Of a stretch of 64,000 nucleotides of DNA, positions 50,108 to 60,250 are shown one piece after another. Made by a program: the position numbers and the translations under genes. The stretch spans positions 50,693 to 114,692 of the forward strand of contig JAEZOB010000039.1 of NCBI GenBank assembly GCA_023414355.1, written 5' to 3'. Origin of the DNA: Bacillota bacterium (GTDB lineage: Bacteria; Bacillota; Clostridia; Lachnospirales; Lachnospiraceae). Under the pieces are notes generated by a model. The model worked only from the letters and a program-made list of their open reading frames with translations. It did not search any database and was not told where the DNA came from. The stretch's first letter is position 1, and the number at the start of each line of letters is the position of its first letter.

Positions 50108-51553
50108 CTAAACAAGTCGCTTGTGCAACAGTAAAACGTTTAAATATATTTTTAATGCACAAAGAAGAATTCCTTCAACAATAGAAACAATCAAGGTCAT
50201 TGCAGACCACCTCCAAAGCATATCATAGTTATACCCAATTAAAAATGGGATACATGCTAGCACCATCGATATACAGCAAAGCAGTCCTGTTTTTATTATC
50301 AGACTTGATCTTTTTTCCAAAATACTATTATGTTTCTTTATTTTTAAAACCATTTTTACAATAAAATATATTAGTAACAGGCAAATAAATGAGCAAATTA
50401 TGTCAAGCGTTGCCACCGAAACAAAGCCGATATTATATTTGTCGGCACCTTGCAAGTCTACCATATAATTTTGTGCTATGTAGACAGCTGGAGAAAGCAT
50501 ACTATTACAGAGTGTAGCTACCGCAGTTCTACTACTCAAATCAATTAGGACACAAGAACCGTAATTCTCCATCCCTCCTGTATGCATTAATTTTTCTCCA
50601 TCTGCGGATATATGCCAGCCAAAAATATAATAATCCTCACCATTTTGAGGTGTGTAGGCACATTGACTGATATCGTGTGTGCGTGTAATGGCATTTTTCA
50701 AATCTTCAGGAACACTTGTTTCTCCCATTTGTGCTTTAATCCATTTACTTAAGTCATTCGTGCACGTAATTATACCACCCGCGGGTTTATTAGCGCCTTC
50801 GAACTCTGCGTTATATTCCATAATACAACCAAAAACCGTTCTGGAACCATTGACAAATGTGTCTTTTTGAATTGCTTGATTCAAATATAAATAGGTGTTA
50901 TTCATTCCAAGCGGTAATAAAATCTTCTCCTGAATATATGATTCATAGCTCTTGCCCGTAACTACCTCGATCAAATATGCAAGGACGGTATAATTCATAT
51001 TTACATATTGATATTTTGAACCCGGAGTAAAAACAAGTTCTATACCATTAATTGCTTGTACGCTCTTTTCTATTACACCCTCATAATCACCTGATGGTAG
51101 ATGATATAGTGTCTTATATGGGATTCCACTGGTATGGGATAATAGCTGTCGAATTGTTATATCTGTTTTTTCCCCGTTGTAAAGAAAATGCAACCCAGGA
51201 ATATAATCTGATATATTGCCATCTAGATTAATATATCCATCATCAGCTATCATTTGAATTGCCAAACCAGTGAACGCCTTTGTAGTTGAGCCTAGGACGA
51301 ATAAAGAAGAATCGCTAATCTCTACTCCATGGCTTTTACCGTAATTATCAAAATTCAACTCAGAATTCTGGTATACAGTCACTGCGCAAGCTGGTATTCT
51401 ATGTGCTGCCATAGTTTTTTCAGTAGCATTATGTATATCGTTTGCTTTCGAAAAAGTGTTTAAATGTAAGAGCATTATAAAAATAAAAATAAAACAAACC
51501 GCTATGATTATCAATATTCTCCTAATTTTATTCTCGTTAATTGTCTTTTTCAT
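50108..51553 (-). CDS. Serine hydrolase (class C beta-lactamase/PBP4*-like), membrane-bound
   Basis: 481 residues. An N-terminal membrane anchor (about 10-32) is followed by a beta-lactamase-fold domain with nucleophile motif GSTTKAF (about 88-94), YVN (about 183) and HTGG (about 318). Two to three C-terminal helices end the protein. It is likely a D,D-peptidase or esterase on the outer surface rather than a true beta-lactamase. AGGAGG lies about 4-5 bases before the ATG. Confidence 0.85.
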   Translation of the reverse strand: MKKTINENKIRRILIIIAVCFIFIFIMLLHLNTFSKANDIHNATEKTMAAHRIPACAVTVYQNSELNFDNYGKSHGVEISDSSLFVLGSTTKAFTGLAIQMIADDGYINLDGNISDYIPGLHFLYNGEKTDITIRQLLSHTSGIPYKTLYHLPSGDYEGVIEKSVQAINGIELVFTPGSKYQYVNMNYTVLAYLIEVVTGKSYESYIQEKILLPLGMNNTYLYLNQAIQKDTFVNGSRTVFGCIMEYNAEFEGANKPAGGIITCTNDLSKWIKAQMGETSVPEDLKNAITRTHDISQCAYTPQNGEDYYIFGWHISADGEKLMHTGGMENYGSCVLIDLSSRTAVATLCNSMLSPAVYIAQNYMVDLQGADKYNIGFVSVATLDIICSFICLLLIYFIVKMVLKIKKHNSILEKRSSLIIKTGLLCCISMVLACIPFLIGYNYDMLWRWSAMTLIVSIVEGILLCALKIYLNVLLLHKRLV

Positions 51554-51866
51554 GATCTCCTCCTAAGAATTAACAAATAATTAGTTTTAGGCTTTCTAAT
51601 AAAATATATTTGTTAGCCTTTTCGTTTATTGCGGCACAATCTCCAAGTGCCTTATTCCCATCATAGAAAGGATGAATACATTCAAATTGGTAATGTATAA
51701 CCGCTATCTTTTGTAACGTTTCAATATCATAATAATCTTCATTAATGTATTATTCGAGATTGCTAAGGAAGCTATTACATCGCAAATTAATGATGTAGTT
51801 TAGCAATTCATAGACATTATAAGAGCTGTTTACTATTGTTGGCAGCTCTTATTTCAATTTTCTTAA

Positions 51867-51921
51867 CATCTATACTCAATTTTATACGAAAATTAAATAT
51901 CATAAGACGGTACAGGATGAA
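51867..51921. repeat. Dispersed 55-bp intergenic repeat, copy 1
   Basis: Starts CATCTATACTCAATTTTATA and ends ACAGGATGAA. It matches 58112-58166 at about 44 of 55 positions with no gaps. Both are intergenic and in the same orientation. The stretch 51.55-51.99 kb holds no supported gene. Confidence 0.5.
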
Positions 51922-51995
51922 TTGCAAATTCCTATACCTCTCCTCTTGGAACACCATATAGTTCATGATGAAGCACCATGAAATCTCAGATGCAA

Positions 51996-52044
51996 ATCCT
52001 CCCCTTTTTAGTAGAACCCCCATGGCAATGGCGTCATGGGGGTT
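51996..52044. repeat. Hairpin repeat with conserved flank, copy 2
   Basis: The same flank ATCCTCCCCTTTTTAGT (51996-52012) and loop core CAATGGCGT as at 44679-44728, but the stem is AACCCCCATG/CATGGGGGTT. It can terminate transcripts on the plus strand. Confidence 0.6.
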
Positions 52045-52089
52045 TTTCTTGTATACAATTCCAATTGAGCTTACGACTAATCTTTTCAA

Positions 52090-53616
52090 TTACTCCTTAT
52101 CTTCATTCTGAATAAAGATCCCCATATATCCAATCTTTTTCTCTGCTAAAATCGGATGATCGGCTATATAAAAACTAGGAAGCATCTTCATATACAATTT
52201 TTTCCCAGAAAAACTGCAAGTAATATTTTCATAATGGGCAGTTTCCAAGTATTGAAGTCTGATCATTAACGTATTTTGGTCTATCCATACATACTTTGCG
52301 GATATTTTCTGCGGCCCGTTCATCTCGTTATTTGCCCATAAAAGCCTAGATATATTTGGCGCCATTCCGGGTAGCAATATATCATTATTAATCCACTTAT
52401 CTCTCCCGCATTCAATATGATAGTCACCCCTATGATCGGATAACTTAAAAATGCAAGTATCATTATTAAATTGGATAATAATCGATTGCACTTCATCAGT
52501 GCTTTCTTCACCTTTATAATGCTTGCCAGATATCTCTGATTCAGTCTGCCGATTGACGATTCCTACGGGCATTCTTAATTCAAGAGATGTAAGTTTCCTC
52601 TTAAGAATCTCCTTCTTCGCGGGATCGATATTGATTGGAGCGTCTTTTATGGCAGGTAATAAATGCTTCCATACCAAATTCATAACGTTCTGCACATCGC
52701 CTACCTCACTGGTAATCACGATGACAGCTTCCTGTGAGGGCATAATGATACATAACTGTCCCATGAATCCATCCGCGCGATAGGCATCATTCTGGCATCG
52801 CCAGAACTGATAGCCGTACCCCTGATTCCAATCGTTTGGTTTGTTATCTCGATCTCCATTATCATTGCAAACCATGGAGGATGTAGCTTCTTCAATCCAC
52901 TCCCGGGGCAAAAGTGATTTTCCTTCCCAAAGTCCCATCTGCTGATATAATAAGCCAAACTTGGCAATGTCTTCTGTGCGAATACTTAAGCCCCATCCGC
53001 CGGTGTTATAGCCTTGCTTGCAGTAGTCCCATGAAAAATCGGTTATGCCCAGTGGTTTGAAAAGCTTTTCGTTCAGATAATCCACCATTGTTTTCCCTGT
53101 CACTTTTTGTACAATTACCGCAAGTAGATAAGATGCACCCGTATCGTAAAGGAATTGCGTACCCGGAGTATAACATATGGGCACTGAGAGAATTGTTCTT
53201 ACCCAGTTTTCTTTGGCTGGATCCATGATGGCGTTTCCCGAATCAAAAGCATGTCCGGTGGTCATGGTCAGTAAGTCCTTTACACACATGGCAGCCAAAT
53301 TCTCGTCAACCTCATCGGGTAGGTCATCGGGGAAAAAGTTAATAATCTTATCATTCAATCCAAGGAGGCCTTCAGCAACGGCAAAACCCACTGCTGTCGA
53401 AGTGAAACTTTTACTAAGTGAATATACATATCTTTTGTTTTCAGATTGGTAAGGAGACCACCAGCCCTCGGCTATTACCTGCGCATGCCGAAGAAACATG
53501 AAACTATGCAAGTCGATCTTTTCATTTGCAACTTGTTCAATAAAGGAGCATATCCCCGCAGATAGAACCCCTTGCTCTTCAGGAGTACTTCGTTTCAACT
53601 TATTATCCATTGACAT
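52090..53616 (-). CDS. Serine hydrolase (beta-lactamase family), LacI-controlled
   Basis: About 508 residues, no signal peptide. The N-terminal beta-lactamase-fold domain has the nucleophile region YSLSKSFTSTA (S-x-x-K, about 72-78) and the YDTGASYLL motif with the Tyr (about 164); the C-terminal 150 residues are a separate beta-rich domain. It may be an esterase or amidase. The start 53616 has AAAGG 5-6 bases upstream. A TATGGAAACGTTTCCATA operator lies 34 bases upstream, and the LacI-type regulator gene is next upstream, so it is probably induced by a carbohydrate-related signal. Confidence 0.82.
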   Translation of the reverse strand: MSMDNKLKRSTPEEQGVLSAGICSFIEQVANEKIDLHSFMFLRHAQVIAEGWWSPYQSENKRYVYSLSKSFTSTAVGFAVAEGLLGLNDKIINFFPDDLPDEVDENLAAMCVKDLLTMTTGHAFDSGNAIMDPAKENWVRTILSVPICYTPGTQFLYDTGASYLLAVIVQKVTGKTMVDYLNEKLFKPLGITDFSWDYCKQGYNTGGWGLSIRTEDIAKFGLLYQQMGLWEGKSLLPREWIEEATSSMVCNDNGDRDNKPNDWNQGYGYQFWRCQNDAYRADGFMGQLCIIMPSQEAVIVITSEVGDVQNVMNLVWKHLLPAIKDAPINIDPAKKEILKRKLTSLELRMPVGIVNRQTESEISGKHYKGEESTDEVQSIIIQFNNDTCIFKLSDHRGDYHIECGRDKWINNDILLPGMAPNISRLLWANNEMNGPQKISAKYVWIDQNTLMIRLQYLETAHYENITCSFSGKKLYMKMLPSFYIADHPILAEKKIGYMGIFIQNEDKE

Positions 53617-53649
53617 ATTACCTTTCAGTTTTAAGTTTTTATGAGATTG

Positions 53650-53667
53650 TATGGAAACGTTTCCATA
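53650..53667. promoter_or_regulatory. LacI-type operator before the serine hydrolase
   Basis: Perfect palindrome TATGGAAACGTTTCCATA, identical to the one before the regulator gene at 54747-54764. Confidence 0.85.
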
Positions 53668-53701
53668 TTTACATAAAAAATTATTGTAATAACTCAAAGT
53701 A

Positions 53702-54712
53702 TCAAATTTTCATACATGATTTTCTGATTATCAGTTTACAGTTTAAAATAATATTTATTACTTCAGGTTTCTCATTTGCGAGAATGCTTTTAAGAAGATC
53801 CGCCCCAACCTTCCCCATGTCATGCTTAGGATGCTCTATGGTAGTAATAGGGGGATAGAAATATTCGGCAGAGCTACTACCACCAAAACCAACGATAGAA
53901 ATATCCTCTGGTATTCTTTTACCCTGTTCTAATATTGCTCTCGAAGCACCAACGGCCAATACGTCAGATGCGGCGAATACAGCAGTTGGTAACTCCTTTC
54001 CTTGAAGAATTTCCAACATGCTTCTATAACCGTCATTAAATTTACATCCTCCTTCGTAAATCATATCCTCGTCGGGAGTAATATCATTTTCCTGTAACGC
54101 CTTCTTGTATCCATTAATTCTGGGTATTCCTGAATTTTTATCTATAAGATTTTCTGTTATCATTGCAATTTTTTTATGACCGAGCCCACATAAGTAGTTT
54201 ACAGCAATGAATGCTGCATTCTCACTATCAATGGCAACACTTGGCAGTAAGCAAGACTCGTTCTGTATCGATATCATTACAATCGGAATACCCAATTCAT
54301 CAAATGTATTTTGTAGGGTATTATTGTTAGAGTCGCTTACATAAATAATCCCATCAACCATTTTAGACTTTAGCATGTGCAGGGCATTGATTTCTTTCTT
54401 CTTAACCTGATCGGTATTGCATAGAAAAATTGCATAGTTGTAATGATTGGCTACATCTTCTATGCCTCTTACTACTTCAGGATATAAATCATTAGCGATG
54501 TCAGGAATAATAACACCGATCGTACGAGTGTAATTACATTTCAGTCCCTGTGCAATTGAATTCGCCTTATAATTCAGTTCTTTAGCGGTATCCAGAACCA
54601 ATTTTCTCGTTTCAGGCTTCACCAAGGGCTTGTTGTTCAGTGCGCGCGATGCAGTTCCGATTCCCACACCTGCTTTTTTTGCAACGTCCTTTAGACTAGA
54701 AGAGCTTTTCAA
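53702..54712 (-). CDS. LacI-family transcriptional regulator
   Basis: About 336 residues. The N-terminal HTH is SLKDVAKKAGVGIGTASRALN; the hinge is typical (YKANSIAQGL). The periplasmic-binding-protein-like domain (about 60-335) has IGVIIPDIAND and a late VDGIIYVSD. It probably senses a sugar. The start is most likely TTG at 54712, 8 bases after GAGG. Identical operators precede it and the downstream hydrolase, so it represses both. Confidence 0.92.
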   Translation of the reverse strand: MKSSSSLKDVAKKAGVGIGTASRALNNKPLVKPETRKLVLDTAKELNYKANSIAQGLKCNYTRTIGVIIPDIANDLYPEVVRGIEDVANHYNYAIFLCNTDQVKKKEINALHMLKSKMVDGIIYVSDSNNNTLQNTFDELGIPIVMISIQNESCLLPSVAIDSENAAFIAVNYLCGLGHKKIAMITENLIDKNSGIPRINGYKKALQENDITPDEDMIYEGGCKFNDGYRSMLEILQGKELPTAVFAASDVLAVGASRAILEQGKRIPEDISIVGFGGSSSAEYFYPPITTIEHPKHDMGKVGADLLKSILANEKPEVINIILNCKLIIRKSCMKI

Positions 54713-54746
54713 CAGTAACACCTCAATTCAATAGTATTTCTATAAT

Positions 54747-54764
54747 TATGGAAACGTTTCCATA
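54747..54764. promoter_or_regulatory. LacI-type operator, autoregulatory
   Basis: TATGGAAACGTTTCCATA lies just downstream of the -10 box, where repressor binding blocks initiation. Confidence 0.85.
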
Positions 54765-54770
54765 AATGAT

Positions 54771-54799
54771 AATATAGCACACAAGGTAAATTCTGTCAA
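54771..54799 (-). promoter_or_regulatory. Promoter of lacI-type gene
   Basis: Minus strand: -35 TTGACA (54799-54794), 17-base spacer, -10 TATATT (54776-54771). Confidence 0.8.
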
Positions 54800-54885
54800 C
54801 GAGTGTAAAAATCCGGATCGGCAATGATGCAGATTAGCTTCAAAAACTAAGACCCCGAATGAATTTTTTTTCTGAAACTATTTCC

Positions 54886-54905
54886 ATTTAGGGTTCATTT
54901 AGGGT
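54886..54905 (+). promoter_or_regulatory. Tandem 11-bp-spaced boxes before phosphoesterase gene
   Basis: ATTTAGGGT at 54886-54894 and 54897-54905, one helical turn apart, just upstream of a -10-like TATAAA. This is the layout of an OmpR/PhoB-type binding site. Confidence 0.45.
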
Positions 54906-55014
54906 ATTTAATTTATTATTATATAAAATAATGAGGGTGAGCTAAAACTCAGTTATTGTGTAGGATTCATTTAAAATTATTGTTACTAAAATAAAATAGC
55001 AAAGGAGAAAGAAC

Positions 55015-55767
55015 ATGAAAAAAGCACTTATAGCAACCGTATTAACTTGTATTTTGGCATTTAATTTTTTGGCAACATGTACATTTGCAGCAACTGCGGC
55101 CGTTAAGCCGGCTCCAAATCCGACTGCAAATCCGCTTTGGAAGGCAGGCGCTACTCGAAACAAAATTGTCTGTATCAGCGACCTTCATCTTGGTGTAAAC
55201 GATAAAATCTCTGAGGATATTGTAAATCGCCCTTATCTTATTGATTTTATAAATCGTGTTGGACAAACAAAAGACATAAGAGAGCTTGTGATTGCCGGTG
55301 ATTTTCTTGATGAGTGGATATTGCCCTTAAACTATCCTGTGTCCACTGATTCACAACAGTATTACAAGCAATGTATCACCACCAATCAAAGTGTAATAGA
55401 TGCGTTTAAAGGTTTATCAAATACGGGTGTCAAGCTTGTATATGTGCTGGGAAACCACGACATGACTCTTGTGGCTGACACATTGAAACAGGCTATGCCA
55501 AACATTACATTTGTTGGTGATAATGGGATGGGTGCCTACATAACAGGCGACCGCAAAGAAATAGCCATAGAACATGGTCACCGTTATGATGTTTTCTCGG
55601 GTCCCGACACAGAGTTTTCATACCTGCCATCATCCTTTGACACAGTTCGTCAAGTTCAGCTGCTCTCGGGTAGGCCCAGTCATACCCACTGGCCTCCATA
55701 TATCCTTTTTGCACCAGCTGCTCAAGGAAATGAAAGCTTTCTTTTCCTTCCAGCTGCTTCTTTTTGA
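55015..55767 (+). pseudogene. Secreted metallophosphoesterase, C-terminally truncated by deletion
   Basis: A signal peptide (about 1-26, ending CTFAATA) precedes a calcineurin-like domain: CISDLHLGVN (about 54), AGDFLDEW (about 95), LGNHDMTL (about 147) and EHGHRYDVFSGPDTE (about 183-198). After about 55615 the frame runs antisense through the response-regulator remnant for some 50 residues. The last metal-binding GHTH-type motif is missing, so the enzyme is probably inactive. AAGGAG precedes the ATG. Confidence 0.8.
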
Positions 55768-56431
55768 TCATCTCTTCCAACTGATAGACATCACAGTCCA
55801 CTTTGTCCGTCACGATTCTGTAATTCCCACGTACGCTTTCAAGAATCTGAGACAAACCGGCTTCCGCTAATCTTTTCCGTAGTAAATAGGTGGTTGCATG
55901 AAAGTTCGTTTGAGCTTTTTCTGTATTAAAGTCTGGCCATACAGCAGCCGTTATCTTCTCCCAATTCACCGGTACGCCGTTTTTATGTACTAAAAAAGCC
56001 AATACTTCCTTTGCTTTTGAGTTCTTCCATGTCAATGCTTCTCCGTTTAAAAACACCTCAAAGTCGCCAAAACATTGAATAAATGGCTTCCCGGGATGGG
56101 TAGCCATTTTATTGGTCTTTAATAACCGCCTTATGGTTTTACCCAATCTTTCTTCAGTCAGGGGCTTCATGATGTAATCCATCGCCTGCAATTCAAAGGC
56201 TTCCACAGCATATTGATTAAAAGCTGTAACAAAAATAATCTCAATATTTTCATTCAGATTTTGGATCTGCTCTAGTAATTGTAGACCGTTAACACCCGGC
56301 ATTTCGATATCCAAGAAAACAGCATCAAGCGAATTCTCTCTTAAATAGGCGAGAAGCTGTTCTCCTGTTTCAAACAAACCGCATAAGTTGAGATCTGTCA
56401 TATCCTTAACCATTCTTTCAAATCGTTCCAA
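55505..56431 (-). pseudogene. SARP-type response regulator, truncated at both ends
   Basis: The receiver domain retains AVFLDIEMPG (phospho-acceptor) and DYIMKPL but lacks the first 20 or so residues with the acidic DDE pocket; translation could begin only at a TTG. The SARP-like DNA-binding domain (FGDFEVFLNGEALTWKNSKAKE in parts, KRLAEAGLSQILESV) and BTAD helices follow. After about 55615 the frame is antisense to the phosphoesterase. It is fused 5' to the kinase remnant and 3' to the phosphoesterase remnant by two deletions. Confidence 0.78.
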
Positions 56432-57927
56432 AACATGTGTATATCCAAGTTGTTAAATTCCAAACTGCCTCTCAAATAAACTGCCAAATCGATAATCAAT
56501 TTACCTGCTTGCTTCCCATCCTTTTCACACACGTTTGCAATTGCGCTGAGCGCATTGTAGAGAAAATGAGGCTTGATCTGTGCTTGCAAAAACGACATCT
56601 CTGTTGCCATAATTTGATCCTTTAGTCTGTCTGCTTCAAGTAAATTTTCATTGTATAAAATAAGCTTTTTGTGATTCACTGCCTGCTGTCTCGCCTGAAT
56701 ATAGGACATCGCCAGAATAACAGCAAAATTACCAAATAGAAACATATATGTCATATTAATATTACCAATCACTTTATAATTAAGGATATCTTCATTGATA
56801 GTCCAAATAAAGATGCAGATGGTTATAAACATTAAAACGGAATTGTCTCTCTTTCGGAGTACTGATTTAATTAGCATACTCATGACATATAGCATTTGTA
56901 TCAGCAAAAAAATATATATGTAATTCGTAAATAATGACATAAATTTCGGACTGATCATCAGGAGCAGTCCATCAAAAAGAAGGGTAGGAAGCAGGATAAC
57001 GCCCGTTATTCTTTTCTTATATTCCAAAGGATATATGCTTTGTACAAATAAAATCACAATCAGCAGGTAATTATAGCCTGTGAAATAGTTTATATACATT
57101 CTCAGATCAAAGGATGTATCAGGAAATTATATCATCAGAGGTGCTCCACCCCATATCAGGGAACGTATAACTGTTACCAAACAGAGGATACTGAAAAGCA
57201 GGGCTGTCCTGTTTTTGTTCTGAAGGAGAAAAAGCAAAAAATAATATAGACCAAATATAAAAACGCTGCCAATAAAGAGCAGCTGTAAGACTAACAAAAT
57301 CATTCTCTGTTGCTCCAATACCTGCTTTGATCGAAACACAGGAGCAACGCGAAGCCCTCCACTGGCATAATTTAAATTAGCCACCTGAAAAACCAGTGTA
57401 ATCTCGTGTGAAGCCTTTGGTAAATCTATAATGTGTATTTCTTCACCATCTTTGAAGTCCGCCTTGTTGTCCGATACTTTGCCAACTTCCGCCATCAGCT
57501 GGCCATTGGCATATAATTTATAAGCAGTGGCAACGTTTTGAATGCGAATAGCAGGATCTTTTAGGGCCGACGGACAGTAAAGCGTAAGCCGGTAAGTGGC
57601 CGTACCCTGGCGGGAATAATGCATACCAGCATCATCAGACCAGACACCGGGAACTGTTATAAATGAATCCATTTTCTCGCTCTGTTCGGGATCAAAATCT
57701 TCCGGCATCAGTAGCTTGTCCCAGTAGAATTCCCACTGTCCGTCCAGTGCAACTAACTTATTGTGACTAAAATCAATGCCTGACAAATCTGCTCTACCGT
57801 TAGTCGTAAGCGTTGGACTCGGTAATATCATCATAATCAGAGTATAAAACATCATTGCTGGAACTAAAATAATAAGCAGCACCCGCCATTTTGAACTAAA
57901 TTTTACATGCACACTTTTCATATCCAC
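56398..57927 (-). pseudogene. 7TM-DISM sensor histidine kinase, interrupted and truncated
   Basis: The first part (57927-57127; GTG start) has an N-terminal helix, an extracellular 7TMR-DISMED2-like beta domain (about 45-205) and the first of seven helices. An in-frame TAA at 57129-57127 stops it; reading on in the same frame gives FPDTSFDLRMYINYFTG and the remaining helices, so this is a nonsense mutation. The kinase part reaches QAQIKPHFLYNALSAIAN (phospho-acceptor His) and stops after EFNNLD, where a deletion joins it out of frame to the response regulator; the ATPase domain is lost. Confidence 0.82.
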
Positions 57928-58111
57928 GATGCTACCCTTCTCTTTAATCTGTCTTATATTTTTCTTATTACATATATCGACAGAATGCTAGAAAATCTTA
58001 ACAAATGTTAGCATGAAACGGAGTTAGTGAGTATTTCAAAACAAATAATAATTATTGCAGTTTAGCTGCTTTGTGATATTAAATTTATTTGTTGTTACTA
58101 TGCTATTCCCT

Positions 58112-58166
58112 CATCTATACGCAATTTTATACGCATTTTTGACATCACAAGATGAAACAGGATGAA
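58112..58166. repeat. Dispersed 55-bp intergenic repeat, copy 2
   Basis: Starts CATCTATACGCAATTTTATA and ends ACAGGATGAA; see the copy at 51867. A weaker similarity (CTATACGCAATCTATGC) occurs near 60.52 kb. The gap 57.93-58.27 kb holds no supported gene. Confidence 0.5.
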
Positions 58167-58265
58167 ATTAAATCTTAAGTAATAGGCAATAGGCAACTTC
58201 TAAATATAAATAGAACCGCACATCGATTATTCAATGCACGGCTCATTTATCATAACATCATTAGA

Positions 58266-59897
58266 TTATTTCAACTCTTTCGCCATCTCAGAAGAAATTT
58301 TTTTGTACAGAATGGCATTATAAGCACCTGAGGGATCAATTGGTGCACCTGCCAGTGGAGGTGATGGAAGTATCTGACTAATTCCGATTGCATATGATCT
58401 GGATACGTTTGCTAAAATAGTATTCAGAGGATCTACATTCGTGGTTTTAATTGCTATCATATTATCATCACATAATTCAATATCATAAATTCTGTATTGC
58501 TGCGGGAAATCTCTTAAGGAAGCAGTCTCTACTTGCCAGAAACCATTCTCCGGTTTTGACGGATTAGGAGATGCAAATGCTGTTACAGAATTAACATGTC
58601 TATGTCCGGCTGTTACCATAGCAACATTGGAATATTTCCGGATTAAATTAATTAATTTTGTATCGCTTATTTCAGAATCGGTGGCCCATATCCCAACACC
58701 TAAAGGGATGTGCAATGATACAATAACTAACATCTTATCGTTCTTGGCTTTGGCTAGTTCCTTTGAAAACCAATTAAATCTTTCGGTATCCATATATCCA
58801 TAAGCTGCATCCGTAGCACTTGCAAACTCATGCTTCTGATCTGCTGTATCATCAAGTACTATGACACGAATCGGAACATTTGCTTTTGGCTCAAAGCTAT
58901 AGCAGGCAGTGGGCGCTTCACTTGAATCTCCACCGATACCGTGTCCACCCGGAAAGCTACCGGCGAGAGCTTTTGAATCTATAAAGCTTCTTGTGCTGTT
59001 TGCTGCTATCCTATCCGCCTCGGTAAAGTTGAGTCCATATCCAATGATCTTGCCAAACGGGTCCTTGACATCAACGATTCCTGGATATACATCATCAGCA
59101 TAAAGCGGATTACTCAGGGGTGAAGCACCTATCTTTAGAACAGTATCTGAAGTCAAGCCCTTAAGAAGTTTGTCATTTGCTTGAAATTTCCCTGACCAGA
59201 AATGATCATGGTTGCCGGAAACCTGATACCAAGGGATATCTAAACCTTCTGCTTTAAAGGGTTGTGTATAATCCGTGTCAGAAGCTTTGGTTAAGTCAGA
59301 ATTAGGATAGACCATTCTACCGGTTAATACATCCAAATACATATCTACTTCATTCTGCTGAGCATTGTTGACAGCGTCACCGAGCATAATTCCAAAATCA
59401 AGTTTGTGAGCAGCATTGATATCATTCACACTTTCTACTGCTGCCTCCAGAACTTGAGTTGTATACATTATAGTTGGGCTGTATGCGGCTACCATACCAG
59501 GTTTTATCCCAAAGGCTAAAACCTGTGCAGGCGATTGGATGTCAGTAATATGAATATCACTCATGGTAAAAAAATTTAACAAGCTTGTCCTTGATTTTTT
59601 CGTATCTACAGCATAACCTGATTTTAATAAATCTGTTCTTACAACATAATCAAGGCCTTTACTCTTTACATATTTCCCATACCCTTTCTTAGCATAATCC
59701 TCTAATTGATTAGGCAACGGTGGATTACTGACATCCGTTGGACTAACCGGTACATAGGTTGCATCGGCAGTTGTAATATACTTTTTAACAGTTTCCGATT
59801 TTGCATTTATGATTGCTGTATTAAAAGTTAATCCCGCAATAGTAAAGATACAAATGGATAGTGTACCCAGTAATAACACTTTCTCCTTATCTATCAT
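58266..59897 (-). CDS. Secreted metallophosphoesterase (TIGR03767-like)
   Basis: 543 residues with a signal-anchor (about 8-30). Metal-binding motifs are MSDIHITDIQ (about 113), MLGDAVNNAQ (about 172), VSGNHDHFWSG (about 220), VSLHIPLG and TAGHRHVNS (about 435). It most resembles the TIGR03767 phosphoesterase family. It acts outside the cell on an unknown phosphoester. It is divergent from the AgrA-like remnant at 60.1 kb, and the intergenic region is duplicated at 61.7 kb. Confidence 0.82.
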   Translation of the reverse strand: MIDKEKVLLLGTLSICIFTIAGLTFNTAIINAKSETVKKYITTADATYVPVSPTDVSNPPLPNQLEDYAKKGYGKYVKSKGLDYVVRTDLLKSGYAVDTKKSRTSLLNFFTMSDIHITDIQSPAQVLAFGIKPGMVAAYSPTIMYTTQVLEAAVESVNDINAAHKLDFGIMLGDAVNNAQQNEVDMYLDVLTGRMVYPNSDLTKASDTDYTQPFKAEGLDIPWYQVSGNHDHFWSGKFQANDKLLKGLTSDTVLKIGASPLSNPLYADDVYPGIVDVKDPFGKIIGYGLNFTEADRIAANSTRSFIDSKALAGSFPGGHGIGGDSSEAPTACYSFEPKANVPIRVIVLDDTADQKHEFASATDAAYGYMDTERFNWFSKELAKAKNDKMLVIVSLHIPLGVGIWATDSEISDTKLINLIRKYSNVAMVTAGHRHVNSVTAFASPNPSKPENGFWQVETASLRDFPQQYRIYDIELCDDNMIAIKTTNVDPLNTILANVSRSYAIGISQILPSPPLAGAPIDPSGAYNAILYKKISSEMAKELK

Positions 59898-59934
59898 AGC
59901 AATTCTCCCTTTGAAATAATTTTTAAGATATTAC

Positions 59935-60250
59935 ATAAAAAGTATACATCAAATTTAATCATATTTGTCATATTATGCAAAAATGACGCTTTTATTGACA
60001 AAAACAAAGGACTATACTAGTCTGTATATAGCCACCATTCATCGGTTTATTGATAATGTGCAATATTCGATATGATAAAATAGCCCGTAAAGCTAATAAT
60101 TATAGAAAAGGAGTAACTTATGCTGTTTGTCGCTGTTTGTGATGATTTACAGAGTGATCGATTACATATTCAAAATTTAATTTATGATTTTTGCAATCGA
60201 ATGAATTGTGAGATTCATCTCCTGACCTTTGAGAATGGAAATGATCTGAT
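59935..60250. repeat. Duplicated segment, copy 1
   Basis: The divergent promoter region plus the first 43 or so codons of an AgrA-like gene. It is clearly homologous to 61700-62016 (shared blocks include AATTTAATCATATTTGT, TATTGACAAAAACAA, ATATTCGATATGATAAAA and AAAAGGAGTAACTTATGCTG). Confidence 0.75.

Noticed and set aside
51817..52089. 90-codon minus-strand ORF
   Set aside because: It reads through the conserved hairpin repeat and has no ribosome site.
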